This document shows positions 54,592-62,543 of a stretch of DNA of 64,000 nt, in pieces (positions within the stretch are counted from its first letter, which is position 1; each line of letters opens with the position of its first letter). This DNA is from Xiheibacterium sp038325765. Its GTDB lineage: Bacteria > Myxococcota_A > Polyangia > Nannocystales > Nannocystaceae. Position numbers and translations under genes: made by a program. The notes beneath the pieces are model-generated. The model did no database searches, was not told the origin of the DNA, and saw nothing but the letters and a program-made list of their open reading frames with translations. The stretch is from the NCBI GenBank assembly GCA_038325765.1, contig JBBQJI010000001.1, forward strand, positions 124,001 to 188,000, written 5' to 3'.

Positions 54592-55191
54592 TCAGCGCCC
54601 CAAGAAGCCACGCAGCGCCTCGGCGATCTGCGTCTCGCTGCGCCGCGCCCAGTCGGCGCCCGACAGCGGCCTGCCCTGGGGGCGGCCGCGGCCGTCGACG
54701 CGATACAGCGAAGGGATCTGCGGGGCGGTGAAGCCCAGGGCGCTGAGCTCGTCGTCGAACATGTCGACGTCGACGCGGATGAGGACGGTGCCGGCGAGGG
54801 CGTCGGTGACGGGGCCGGTGCCGAGCAGGCGATCGAGTTTCTTGCACGGCTCGCACCAGCTGGCCCGCAGCTCGACGGCAGGGATCCGGCCCTCGGACTT
54901 GGCCCGCGCGGCGAAGATGGTGAGCTGCTCGTCCAGCGCGCCGGCCCGCGCGTCGACCTCGAGGATGGTGAGGGTGTGCGCCGCGTCGGCGACCGCGGCC
55001 TGCGGCATGGCGACAGGGCCCGCCGGCAGCATCGGCTCCTCCGTGGAGTCCGGCGCCGCGACTGTCGCCCGGAGCGCCGCAACAGCTCCCGGATCGCTGT
55101 TTGCCACCGTGCCCGGCGGCGTCGGATTGTCGTCGCGGGGGCAGGCGATCGTCGCCAGCGCGAACATGCCGAGGCGCACGAGCATCGTCAT
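54592..55191 (-). CDS. Thioredoxin-like lipoprotein
   Basis: 199 residues. Lipobox-like ALATIAC, Cys17. The C-terminal domain has the DsbD-gamma/thioredoxin-type active site RASWCEPCKKLDRLL (near 120), cis-Pro in APQIPSLYRVDG and ends TQIAEALRGFLG. The two cysteines are in WCxxC spacing and intact. It would exchange disulfides in the periplasm. It follows the cytochrome genes on the same strand, which fits haem-protein maturation or redox work. ATG at 55212 is an alternative start. Confidence 0.83.
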   Translation of the reverse strand: MTMLVRLGMFALATIACPRDDNPTPPGTVANSDPGAVAALRATVAAPDSTEEPMLPAGPVAMPQAAVADAAHTLTILEVDARAGALDEQLTIFAARAKSEGRIPAVELRASWCEPCKKLDRLLGTGPVTDALAGTVLIRVDVDMFDDELSALGFTAPQIPSLYRVDGRGRPQGRPLSGADWARRSETQIAEALRGFLGR

Positions 55192-55235
55192 CGGTCGCGG
55201 CACGTCGCGCATCGCCACACGCCCACGCGGCGCGA

Positions 55236-55436
55236 TCACGGCGCCGCCCCCGAGTCTGCCGGCGCCGCGGCGGGCTTGCGTCCCTGGGCGATCCACGTCT
55301 CGAGCAGCTGGATGTCCTCGGGCGCGACCGCAGGGAACCCCAGCGGCATGCCCCGCACGCCGCCAGCTGGCGTACCGGCAATCTCCGCGTGACGGGCCAA
55401 CAGGTGCGCGACGATCCGCGGCGTTCCATCCGGCAT
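55236..55436 (-). CDS. Small gene or detached C-terminus of cytochrome c
   Basis: 66 codons from an ATG that shares one base with the stop of the upstream cytochrome (TGATG). It reads PRIVAHLLARHAEIAGTPAG then MPLGFPAVAPEDIQLLETWI, the sort of segment (MPxG...L..WI.QG) that normally closes a cytochrome-type domain. It has no cysteines. Either it is a coupled small gene or the tail of the upstream protein separated by a frameshift. Confidence 0.5.
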   Translation of the reverse strand: MPDGTPRIVAHLLARHAEIAGTPAGGVRGMPLGFPAVAPEDIQLLETWIAQGRKPAAAPADSGAAP

Positions 55437-55995
55437 CACCTCGAACAGCGATCGCCGCGCCCCGTGAAGGCCACGATCGCCTCGACGTCGGCGCGCGGCA
55501 GGGCGAAGCGCGGCATCGAGGGCTCGAGGTTGGGCCGCAGATCGTGGGTGTCGGCGAGGAAGTCGGCGATCCACGCCCGGCGGAATCGTGGCCCCGCCGC
55601 AAGCGAGGGCACATCGACGAGCGAGTGGATCCGCCACTGGTAGCCCGCGAGCTCGTCGGGTGGGACGGGGAACGTGCCCGCCATGATCGCGCGGTGGCAG
55701 CCGACGCAGTCGAGCTCTGCGGTGGTCGGAGCGATGCCCTGGATCGTGTGGCAACGGACGCACTCGTGTTGGCTCAGCAATGCGGCGCCGCGCTCGACCA
55801 GCGAGGCTTGGGCAGCGGGCTCGAGCGGCGCGACCGCAGGCTCGGCCGCGGCCGCCGGTGCCGACGGAGGACTCGCTGCGATCGGCGGCGCGTCGTTTGG
55901 AGGTGCCGCATCCCCACAGCCGGTTGCGAGCGCCAGCGCGACGGCGAACGGAGTCCGATCGAGGCCACCACCATCACCGTCGAGAGTCGGGACAT
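55436..55995 (-). pseudogene. Dihaem cytochrome c lipoprotein with frameshift
   Basis: The mature part is in one frame: lipobox LATGC, an Ala/Pro linker, then two CxxCH haem motifs (ECVRCHTIQG and DCVGCHRAIMAG) and RPNLEPSMPRFALPRADVEAI. That frame has no start codon. The only good start, ATG at 55995, opens a different frame (MSRLSTVMVVASIG) that looks like the missing signal peptide start. A one-base slip near 55950 would join them. So the gene is broken or the sequence has an error. Electron transfer in the periplasm would be its role. Confidence 0.6.
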
Positions 55996-56109
55996 TCGCG
56001 CTACCTCCGAGGGGCTGAAGACGACCGACACCGGCAAAAGGTTTCGCGCCCCGAACATGCCGTCCCTGCCTGCGCAAGTCGGCGGAATCGCCGACCCATC
56101 CGCGGCGCG

Positions 56110-56610
56110 TCAGCGGGTGGCCGGACGCTCGCCGTAGTAGATCGAGACCACGGTGAAGATGGCGGGGCCCCGTGGCCTTTGGACCTCGACGTCGTCCCCG
56201 GGCTCGCGTCCCAGCAGCGCCCGACCCATCGGGCTGTCCATGCTGACGAACCCACGGTCGGCGTCGGACTCGTCGGGGCCGACGACACGCCACGCGTGGG
56301 TGCCACCGTCCTCGTCTTCGACCACGACCCACGCGCCGAAGCCGACCTTGCCGTCGGTGCGCGGCTGCTGCTCGGGATGGATCACCTGCATCCGCTCGAA
56401 GCGATCGGCGAGAAACTTCACGCGCTTGTCGATCTCGCGCAGCCGCTTCTTGCCGTAGATGTACTCGGCGTTCTCCGAGCGGTCCCCGTGCGCCGCCGCG
56501 GTCTGGACCTCGGCGGTGACGCGCGGCCGCTCGATCTTCCACAGCTGCTCGAGCTCTTCGCGGATCTTCTTGTGACCCTCGGGTGTGATGTAGATGGGGA
56601 GGTGAGCCAT
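56110..56610 (-). CDS. greB: Transcription elongation factor GreB
   Basis: 166 residues. N-terminal coiled coil with LWKIERPRVTAEVQTAAAHG and DRSENAEYIYGKKRLREID, which match GreB rather than GreA and include the acidic tip residues (D/E) that act in RNA polymerase. The C-terminal domain has FGAWVVVEDEDGG, RVVGPDESD and DSPMGRALLGREPGDDV. It rescues backtracked RNA polymerase by promoting transcript cleavage. The start at 56610 matches the family N-terminus. Confidence 0.95.
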   Translation of the reverse strand: MAHLPIYITPEGHKKIREELEQLWKIERPRVTAEVQTAAAHGDRSENAEYIYGKKRLREIDKRVKFLADRFERMQVIHPEQQPRTDGKVGFGAWVVVEDEDGGTHAWRVVGPDESDADRGFVSMDSPMGRALLGREPGDDVEVQRPRGPAIFTVVSIYYGERPATR

Positions 56611-56829
56611 GGCGTGCCGCGTGGATCCTCGCATCGACCGGGGGCTCCGGTCGCGCCGACGGGCGTTGTGCCCCAGAACCGGCGTCGACGCGGACGCTTC
56701 TGACGGGCCCGATTCCGCGATCGACGCAGTCGCGCTGGTCAGCGTGCGTGCGGCGTTGCGCGGCCGCACGCCCGAGGCCCTGCGTGCCGAGTGCACGGTT
56801 GCTTCGCTGTCGTTCGCGCTCGCCTCCGA

Positions 56830-58761
56830 TCAGATCACGCCCTTGGCCTCGAGCAGCTCGACCACTCGCCGGGCGCACTCGTCGATCGTCAGCTTGTCGG
56901 TCTGCAGCACGAGGTCCGGGGCTTCGGGGGCCTCGTAGGGCACGGAGATCCCGGGGAACGAGCGCATCTCGCCGGAGTCCGCCTTCGGGTAGACGCCTTG
57001 GTCGTCGTGGGCGCGTCGCCAGTCCTCGGGCGCGTCGACGTAGACGACGAAGAATCGATCGTGCCCGACGACCTCGGCGGCACGGCGACGCACCGCGGCA
57101 TGTGGCGCGACGAAGGCTGCGATGCACACCAGGCCCGCGACGTTGAAGAGCTTTGCGACCTCGGCCGCCCGTCGGAGGTTCTCACTGCGCTCGTCGGCGG
57201 AGAAGCCGAGATCGCGGCTGAGTCCGTGGCGCATGTGCTGGCCGTCGATCACCGCGACCGCGCGACCGCGATCGAACAACAGCCGCTCGATGGCGTGGGC
57301 GATCGGTGTCTTGCCCGCCGCGGGCAGGCCGGTCAGCAGCACCGTCGCCGGCTGCTGACCGAAGCGAGCGGCGCGTTCTTCGGGGCCGACCGGGCTCGAC
57401 GGCTCCTCGAGACCCGCCGCCGCAGGCGTGTCCCAGACGCTGGTGGCGTCGCCGGCCGAGGTCGAGTCGAGGATCATCCCCGCGCCGACGGTCGCGTGCG
57501 TGAGCCGATCGATGAGGATGAACGCGCCGGTCTCGCGATTGCGTCGGTACGGATCCATCGAGATCGGCTGGGCGAGCTCGAGGCGGCAGCGGCCGATCTC
57601 GTTGAGCGCGAGCGCCGGCGCCGGCTCGCGCCGCAGCGTGTTGATGTCCATGCGATAGCGCAGCGTCGTGACCCGGCCCGGCGTCGTGCGCGTCGTGTGC
57701 TTGATGATGTAGTCCTTGCCCGGCAGCATCGGGGCATCGGCCATCCACACCACGGTGGCGTCGAAGCTCTGGGTGCTGTGCGGCAGGTTGTCGGGGCGGA
57801 CCAGCATGTCGCCGCGCGACACGTCGATCTCGTCCTCGAGCATCAACGTGACCGCCTGCGGCGCGAAGGCCTCGTCGAGATCGCCGTCGAAGGTGACGAT
57901 GCGCTCGACCCGACTGGTGCGCTTGGACGGCAGCGCCATCACGGGGTCGCCGCGGCGCACCCCACCCGACGCAATCGTCCCGCAGAACCCGCGGAAGTCG
58001 AGGTTGGGGCGGTTGACGTACTGCACAGGGAACCGGAAGTCGATGAGGTTGCGATCCGACGCGATGTGCACGTTCTCGAGCAGGTGCATCAGCGTCGCGC
58101 CCTCGTACCAGGGCATGTTGGTGCTGCGGTGGATGAGGTTCTCGCCGGGCAGCGCGGCGATCGGCAAGAACCGCTGATCGACCATCTCGAGCCGCGCCGC
58201 GAACTCGCGGTACTCGTCGACGATGGCCTCGAAGCGGGCCTGCGAATAGTCGACGAGGTCCATCTTGTTGACCGCGACGATGATGTGCTTGATGCCGAGC
58301 AGCGACACGATGAACGAGTGGCGCTTGGTCTGGATCTGCACGCCGTGACGCGCGTCGATCAGGATGATCGCGAGATCGCACGTGCTGGCGCCGGTCGCCA
58401 TGTTGCGGGTGTATTGCTGGTGGCCCGGGCAGTCGGCGATGATGAACTTGCGCTTGGCGGTCGAGAAGTAGCGGTACGCGACGTCGATGGTGATGCCCTG
58501 CTCGCGCTCGGCCTTGAGCCCGTCGGTGAGCAGCGCCGGATCGAACGCGCCACCCGTCGTGCCGAATCGCTTCGAATCGATCTCGAGCGCGGCGAACTGG
58601 TCCTCGTAGACGACCTTCGAGTCGTAGAGAAGCCGGCCGATGAGCGTGCTCTTGCCGTCGTCGACCGACCCGCAGGTCAGTAGGCGCAGCATCTCCTTGC
58701 GCTCGTGCTGCTCGAGGTAGGCGTCGATGTCGCTGGCGATGAGGTCGGACTGCTGGGACAT
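56830..58761 (-). CDS. cysNC: Sulfate adenylyltransferase large subunit / APS kinase fusion
   Basis: 643 residues. CysN GTPase: GSVDDGKST (31-39), ADCPGHQQY, NKMDLVDYS; elongation-factor-like domains 2 and 3 to about 430. A linker leads to a CysC domain (about 465-643) with Walker A GLPAAGKT, RHGLSRDLGFSADERSEN, and GISVPYEAPEAPDLVL. The CysC half departs from the norm: DGD becomes DGQ and GKST becomes GKTP, so APS kinase activity is less sure. With CysD it makes APS from sulfate and ATP. It starts 32 bases after cysD. Confidence 0.93.
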   Translation of the reverse strand: MSQQSDLIASDIDAYLEQHERKEMLRLLTCGSVDDGKSTLIGRLLYDSKVVYEDQFAALEIDSKRFGTTGGAFDPALLTDGLKAEREQGITIDVAYRYFSTAKRKFIIADCPGHQQYTRNMATGASTCDLAIILIDARHGVQIQTKRHSFIVSLLGIKHIIVAVNKMDLVDYSQARFEAIVDEYREFAARLEMVDQRFLPIAALPGENLIHRSTNMPWYEGATLMHLLENVHIASDRNLIDFRFPVQYVNRPNLDFRGFCGTIASGGVRRGDPVMALPSKRTSRVERIVTFDGDLDEAFAPQAVTLMLEDEIDVSRGDMLVRPDNLPHSTQSFDATVVWMADAPMLPGKDYIIKHTTRTTPGRVTTLRYRMDINTLRREPAPALALNEIGRCRLELAQPISMDPYRRNRETGAFILIDRLTHATVGAGMILDSTSAGDATSVWDTPAAAGLEEPSSPVGPEERAARFGQQPATVLLTGLPAAGKTPIAHAIERLLFDRGRAVAVIDGQHMRHGLSRDLGFSADERSENLRRAAEVAKLFNVAGLVCIAAFVAPHAAVRRRAAEVVGHDRFFVVYVDAPEDWRRAHDDQGVYPKADSGEMRSFPGISVPYEAPEAPDLVLQTDKLTIDECARRVVELLEAKGVI

Positions 58762-58793
58762 GGCAACTTCGAATCGAGCGATCAATCAAACGG

Positions 58794-59705
58794 TCAGTAG
58801 TAGCCCTGGCGCTTCTTGTCCTCCATCGACGCGCCGGGATCGCGGTCGACGGTGCGGCCCTCTCGCTCGCTTCGCGTCGCCAAGAGCATCTCCTGGATGA
58901 TCTCCGACAAGGTGGCGGCGTGGCTGCGGGTCGCGCCCGACAGCGGGTAGTCGCCGAGCGTGCGGAAGCGGACCCACTCGGGGCGGGCCTTGTCGCGCAG
59001 CGCCTGCGGCGTGCGGTCGTCGTCGACGGCGATGAGGTTGCCCTCGAACTCGACGCACATCCGCTCGGCGGCGAAGTACGCCGGGACGATCTGGATGTCC
59101 TCGAGCATGATGTACTGCCAGATGTCGAGTTCGGTCCAGTTCGACAGCGGGAATGCCCGGATCTGCTCGCCCTTGTGGACCATCCCGTTGTACAGGTTCC
59201 ACAGCTCGGGGCGTTGGTTCTTCGGATCCCAGGCGTGGTTGGCGTCGCGGAACGAATAGACCCGCTCCTTGGCCCGGGCCTTCTCTTCGTCCCGGCGCCC
59301 GCCGCCGAACGCCGCGTCGAATTTGTATTCGTCGAGGGCCTGCCGCAGCGCGCCGAGGTTCATGACGTCGGTGAACGCCTTGCTGCCGTGGGAGAACGGG
59401 CTGATCCCCGAGCGCAGGCCCTCTTCGTTGATGTGCACCAGGGACGACATGCCGAGCTCGCCGACGATGTGGCGGTCGCGGAACTCGTACATCTGGCGGA
59501 AGTTCCAGGTGGTGTCGATGAGCAGCAGCGGGAACGGCGGCTTGGCCGGGAAGAAGGCCTTGCGCGCGAGGTGCAGCATCACGCACGAGTCCTTGCCCAT
59601 CGAGAACAACATGACCGGGTTCGAGAACTCGGCGACTACCTCGCGGAAGATGTGGATGCTCTCGACTTCGAGCTGCTGGAGGTGCGTCAGGTTGTAGGAG
59701 GTCAT
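58794..59705 (-). CDS. cysD: Sulfate adenylyltransferase small subunit
   Basis: 303 residues, same as E. coli CysD (302). PP-loop SMGKDS (35-40), LLIDTTWNFRQMYEFRD, FGGGRRDEEKARAKER and PLSNWTELDIWQYI, and the C-terminal DKKRQGYY. It adenylates sulfate using energy from CysN GTP hydrolysis. First gene of the cysD-cysNC operon. No riboswitch or clear promoter was seen upstream. Confidence 0.97.
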   Translation of the reverse strand: MTSYNLTHLQQLEVESIHIFREVVAEFSNPVMLFSMGKDSCVMLHLARKAFFPAKPPFPLLLIDTTWNFRQMYEFRDRHIVGELGMSSLVHINEEGLRSGISPFSHGSKAFTDVMNLGALRQALDEYKFDAAFGGGRRDEEKARAKERVYSFRDANHAWDPKNQRPELWNLYNGMVHKGEQIRAFPLSNWTELDIWQYIMLEDIQIVPAYFAAERMCVEFEGNLIAVDDDRTPQALRDKARPEWVRFRTLGDYPLSGATRSHAATLSEIIQEMLLATRSEREGRTVDRDPGASMEDKKRQGYY

Positions 59706-60185
59706 CGCGAAGGTCACGGGGCGGGGCGCCTCGGCTCGAGCGATGATCGAGGTGGACGGGCGGCGCGTCCAGTCGGACCGACCGGTGGCTCGGGCGCGGC
59801 CCGCACCCGCCGTCGCCGTCGCGGTCGCGTGCGACCGCCCGTCGCGTGCGTCCACACGGCAGCGTCCGCGGCGTCAGCCCGCGGAACAACACGGGGGCGC
59901 CCGGGGGAAATCGCGGCCGCGGCGCGGCGATGGAACTACGAGAACTGCTGCGGAGCCGCCGCTTCTCAGGAGATCGTCACGTCACGGCGTATCGGTCGGC
60001 CCCGGATCGGCGAGGTGCCCGCTTCCGGCCGCGCGGACGGCCGAGCGCGGCATCGTGCGGGATGGGGCGGCCAGCTGGCGCTGCTGCGGTGCCGGGAGCA
60101 TCCCCTGAACATGGCTGCGCCCCACATGCATCGCTTGTTCTCGACCATTTGGCGCCTGTGCCATACTCCCGGCAGCTTCCGCCCG
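59706..60185. other. Intergenic stretch with nothing recognised
   Basis: 480 bases between divergent genes. Frames on both strands are Arg/Ala/Pro-rich and lack coding-like third-position bias. No tRNA, riboswitch or repeat seen. Confidence 0.5.
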
Positions 60186-60944
60186 ATGGCCACACTCCGA
60201 CAGGCAACCGCGATCATCGAGACCCGTGGTCCGTGCAAGCTCCCCAAGCTCGAGTCCGCGATGGAGAAGGCCCTGGTCGATCTCGGCTGGGAGCGCACCT
60301 ACGAGGGCAAGGAGGCGGCGCCGCCCGTCGACCCGCCCGATGGCGCGGCCCAGTTCGTGCTGATGGTCAACGAGGAGGGCGCGGCCGCCATCCAGACCAA
60401 CGAAGAGCTGGTGGTGCGCGACCTCTCGCGGATCGTCTCCGAGAAGCTCGACGTGCCGTTGCTGGTGTTGCTCACCACCGGCTCGATCTTCGGTCGGCGG
60501 TCGGTCGAGGTGGTGTGCCGCAAGTTCGAGTTCACCTCGGGCCAGGCCACCGAGCTGCCGGTCATGGCCGCGCACACCCGCGATGTCAGCGACGTCGAGC
60601 AGAACGAGCTCCGGCAAAGTGACAACGCCCTGCGCGCGCGCGTCAACGGAGCCAACGAGTCGCTCCTCCGCGCCGAGGGTACCGCCGGCTTCAAGGCCAA
60701 GAAGTTCACCAAGTTCAAGCGCAACCTCCAGGCGGTGAAGTTCAGTTCCCCGCGCCTGAGCCGACTGATGGAACAGATCGAGGCCTGCGAGTCGTGGTCG
60801 GTCGCCGAAGCGGGCGCGCAGCGGATCGTCAAGCTCGTCCTCGCCGGCGGCGCCAAGAGCATGAGCTACGTGAAGCCCGACGAGCTCGCCGAGATCGACA
60901 AGGCCCTGTCCTCCCGTCCCGAACTCGTCCGCCGCCGCACCTGA
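60186..60944 (+). CDS. Hypothetical protein, 252 aa
   Basis: Soluble, no signal peptide. N-terminal LESAMEKALVDLGWERTYEG and a strand core FVLMVNEEGAAAIQTNEEL, VRDLSRIVSEKLDVPLLVLL, then KFEFTSGQATELPVMAAH. The C-terminal third is Lys/Arg-rich (FKAKKFTKFKRNLQAVKFSS). Lys content is high compared with neighbours, which could mean nucleic-acid contact. Family not recognised. It converges with proS, 33 bases apart. Confidence 0.65.
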   Translation: MATLRQATAIIETRGPCKLPKLESAMEKALVDLGWERTYEGKEAAPPVDPPDGAAQFVLMVNEEGAAAIQTNEELVVRDLSRIVSEKLDVPLLVLLTTGSIFGRRSVEVVCRKFEFTSGQATELPVMAAHTRDVSDVEQNELRQSDNALRARVNGANESLLRAEGTAGFKAKKFTKFKRNLQAVKFSSPRLSRLMEQIEACESWSVAEAGAQRIVKLVLAGGAKSMSYVKPDELAEIDKALSSRPELVRRRT

Positions 60945-60977
60945 CGCGTGGCCGAAGCGACCCACGGGCGGAAAAGG

Positions 60978-62477
60978 CTAGTACGCCTTCGCGATCAGCA
61001 CCCGCTGCGCCGAAGGGGCGCCGCTCTTGATGCACACCCCCGGCTCCGGCGCCGGCCCCTGTCCGGGCAGCGGCACGCAGCGGATCGTCGCCCTGGTCTC
61101 GGCCTTGATCGCCGCCTCGGTCGCGGCGGTGCCGTCCCAGTGGCACCACGCGAAGGCGCTGTCCTCGCCCGCGAACGTCTCGAGGAACTGATCCCACGTG
61201 TCGAGCGAGACCGTGCGTTCGTCGCGACGCCGCAGCGCCTGATCATACAGCGCGTCCTGGTAGGCTTCGAGCCGCGCCCGCGCGGTCGCGATGAACTCCG
61301 CCTCGGGCAGGAACTGCTTGCCCGTCGCCGCAGGGGTGTCCACGCGCATCTTGAGGCACACCTGACCCTTGTCGAGATCCTTGGGCCCGAGCTCGATGCG
61401 CATCGGCACGCCGCGGCGCTCCCAGTGATAGAATTTCGCGCCGGGTCGGAGATCGCGGTCGTCGATGCGGACCTCGAGGAAGTCGCGGTAGCGGGCGCGC
61501 GGTGGGGCGAGGTCGATGTCACCCAGCGCGCGGGACAGCCGCTCGGCCGCGGCCATGACCCGGCTGCGCTCGTCGTCGTTCTTGAAGATGGGGATGATGA
61601 CCGCGTGGATCGGGGCCATCCGCGGCGGCAGCACCAGGCCGGCGTCGTCGGAGTGGCTCATCACCAGACCGCCGACCAGGCGCGTCGACACGCCCCAGCT
61701 GGTCTGCCACACGTACTCGAGACCGCCCTGCTCGGTCTGGAACTTAACGTCGAACGCCTTGCCGAAGTTCTGGCCGAGATCGTGGCTGGTGCCCGCCTGC
61801 AGCGCCTTGCCGTCTTGCATGAATGACTCGATGGCGAAGGTCTCGACGGCGCCAGCGAACCGCTCGGACGCGGTCTTGATGCCGCGCACGACCGGCATCG
61901 CCATCATGCGCTCGGCGAAATCCCCGTAGACGTCGAGCATGCGCAAGACCTCGGCCTTGGCCTCGTCGTGGGTTGCGTGGGCGGTGTGCCCCTCCTGCCA
62001 CAGGAACTCGGTGGTGCGCAGAAAGAGGCGCGTGCGCAGCTCCCAGCGCACCACGTTCGCCCACTGGTTGATGAGCATCGGCAGATCGCGGTGGCTCGAG
62101 ATCCACTTGCCGAAGAAGTGACCGATGATCGTCTCGCTGGTCGGGCGGATGACGTAGGGCTCTTCGAGCTTCTCGCCGCCGGCATGCGTGACCACCGCGA
62201 GCTCGGGCGCGAAGCCCTCGACGTGCTCGGCCTCGCGCGTCATGAAGCTCTGCGGCACCAGCAGCGGGAAGTAGGCGTTTTGGTGCCCGGTGGCCTTGAA
62301 GCGCGCGTCGAGGTCGCGCTGGATCTTCTCCCAGATCGCGTAGCCGTACGGCTTGATGACCATGCAGCCCTTCACGACCTTGGCCGCCTCGGCGAGATCC
62401 GCCTCGCGGATCACGTCTTGGTACCACTGGGGATAGTCTTCGGCGCGGGGCGTGATCTTGTCGGCCTTGTCGTTCAT
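60978..62477 (-). CDS. proS: Prolyl-tRNA synthetase, archaeal/eukaryotic-like type
   Basis: 499 residues, the short class II ProRS. Motif 2 region RWELRTRLFLRTTEFLWQEG followed by HTAH, motif 1 in PLLVPQSFMT, motif 3 in GVSTRLVGGLVMSHSDD. No bacterial INS editing insertion between motifs 2 and 3. The anticodon-binding domain follows and the C-terminal zinc-type domain ends in the typical aromatic residue (IAKAY). It charges tRNA(Pro). A start at 62507 would add 10 residues; ATG at 62477 fits the family. Confidence 0.96.
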   Translation of the reverse strand: MNDKADKITPRAEDYPQWYQDVIREADLAEAAKVVKGCMVIKPYGYAIWEKIQRDLDARFKATGHQNAYFPLLVPQSFMTREAEHVEGFAPELAVVTHAGGEKLEEPYVIRPTSETIIGHFFGKWISSHRDLPMLINQWANVVRWELRTRLFLRTTEFLWQEGHTAHATHDEAKAEVLRMLDVYGDFAERMMAMPVVRGIKTASERFAGAVETFAIESFMQDGKALQAGTSHDLGQNFGKAFDVKFQTEQGGLEYVWQTSWGVSTRLVGGLVMSHSDDAGLVLPPRMAPIHAVIIPIFKNDDERSRVMAAAERLSRALGDIDLAPPRARYRDFLEVRIDDRDLRPGAKFYHWERRGVPMRIELGPKDLDKGQVCLKMRVDTPAATGKQFLPEAEFIATARARLEAYQDALYDQALRRRDERTVSLDTWDQFLETFAGEDSAFAWCHWDGTAATEAAIKAETRATIRCVPLPGQGPAPEPGVCIKSGAPSAQRVLIAKAY

Positions 62478-62543
62478 CTTCGGATCCGGCGGGGCGGAGC
62501 ATGCCACAGCCGCGCACCGCTGCGTCGGCGGGGGGCGCCCCCA

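Noticed and set aside
59706..60185. Cysteine/sulfur riboswitch upstream of cysD
   Set aside because: No conserved SAM-type core or kink-turn was recognised.
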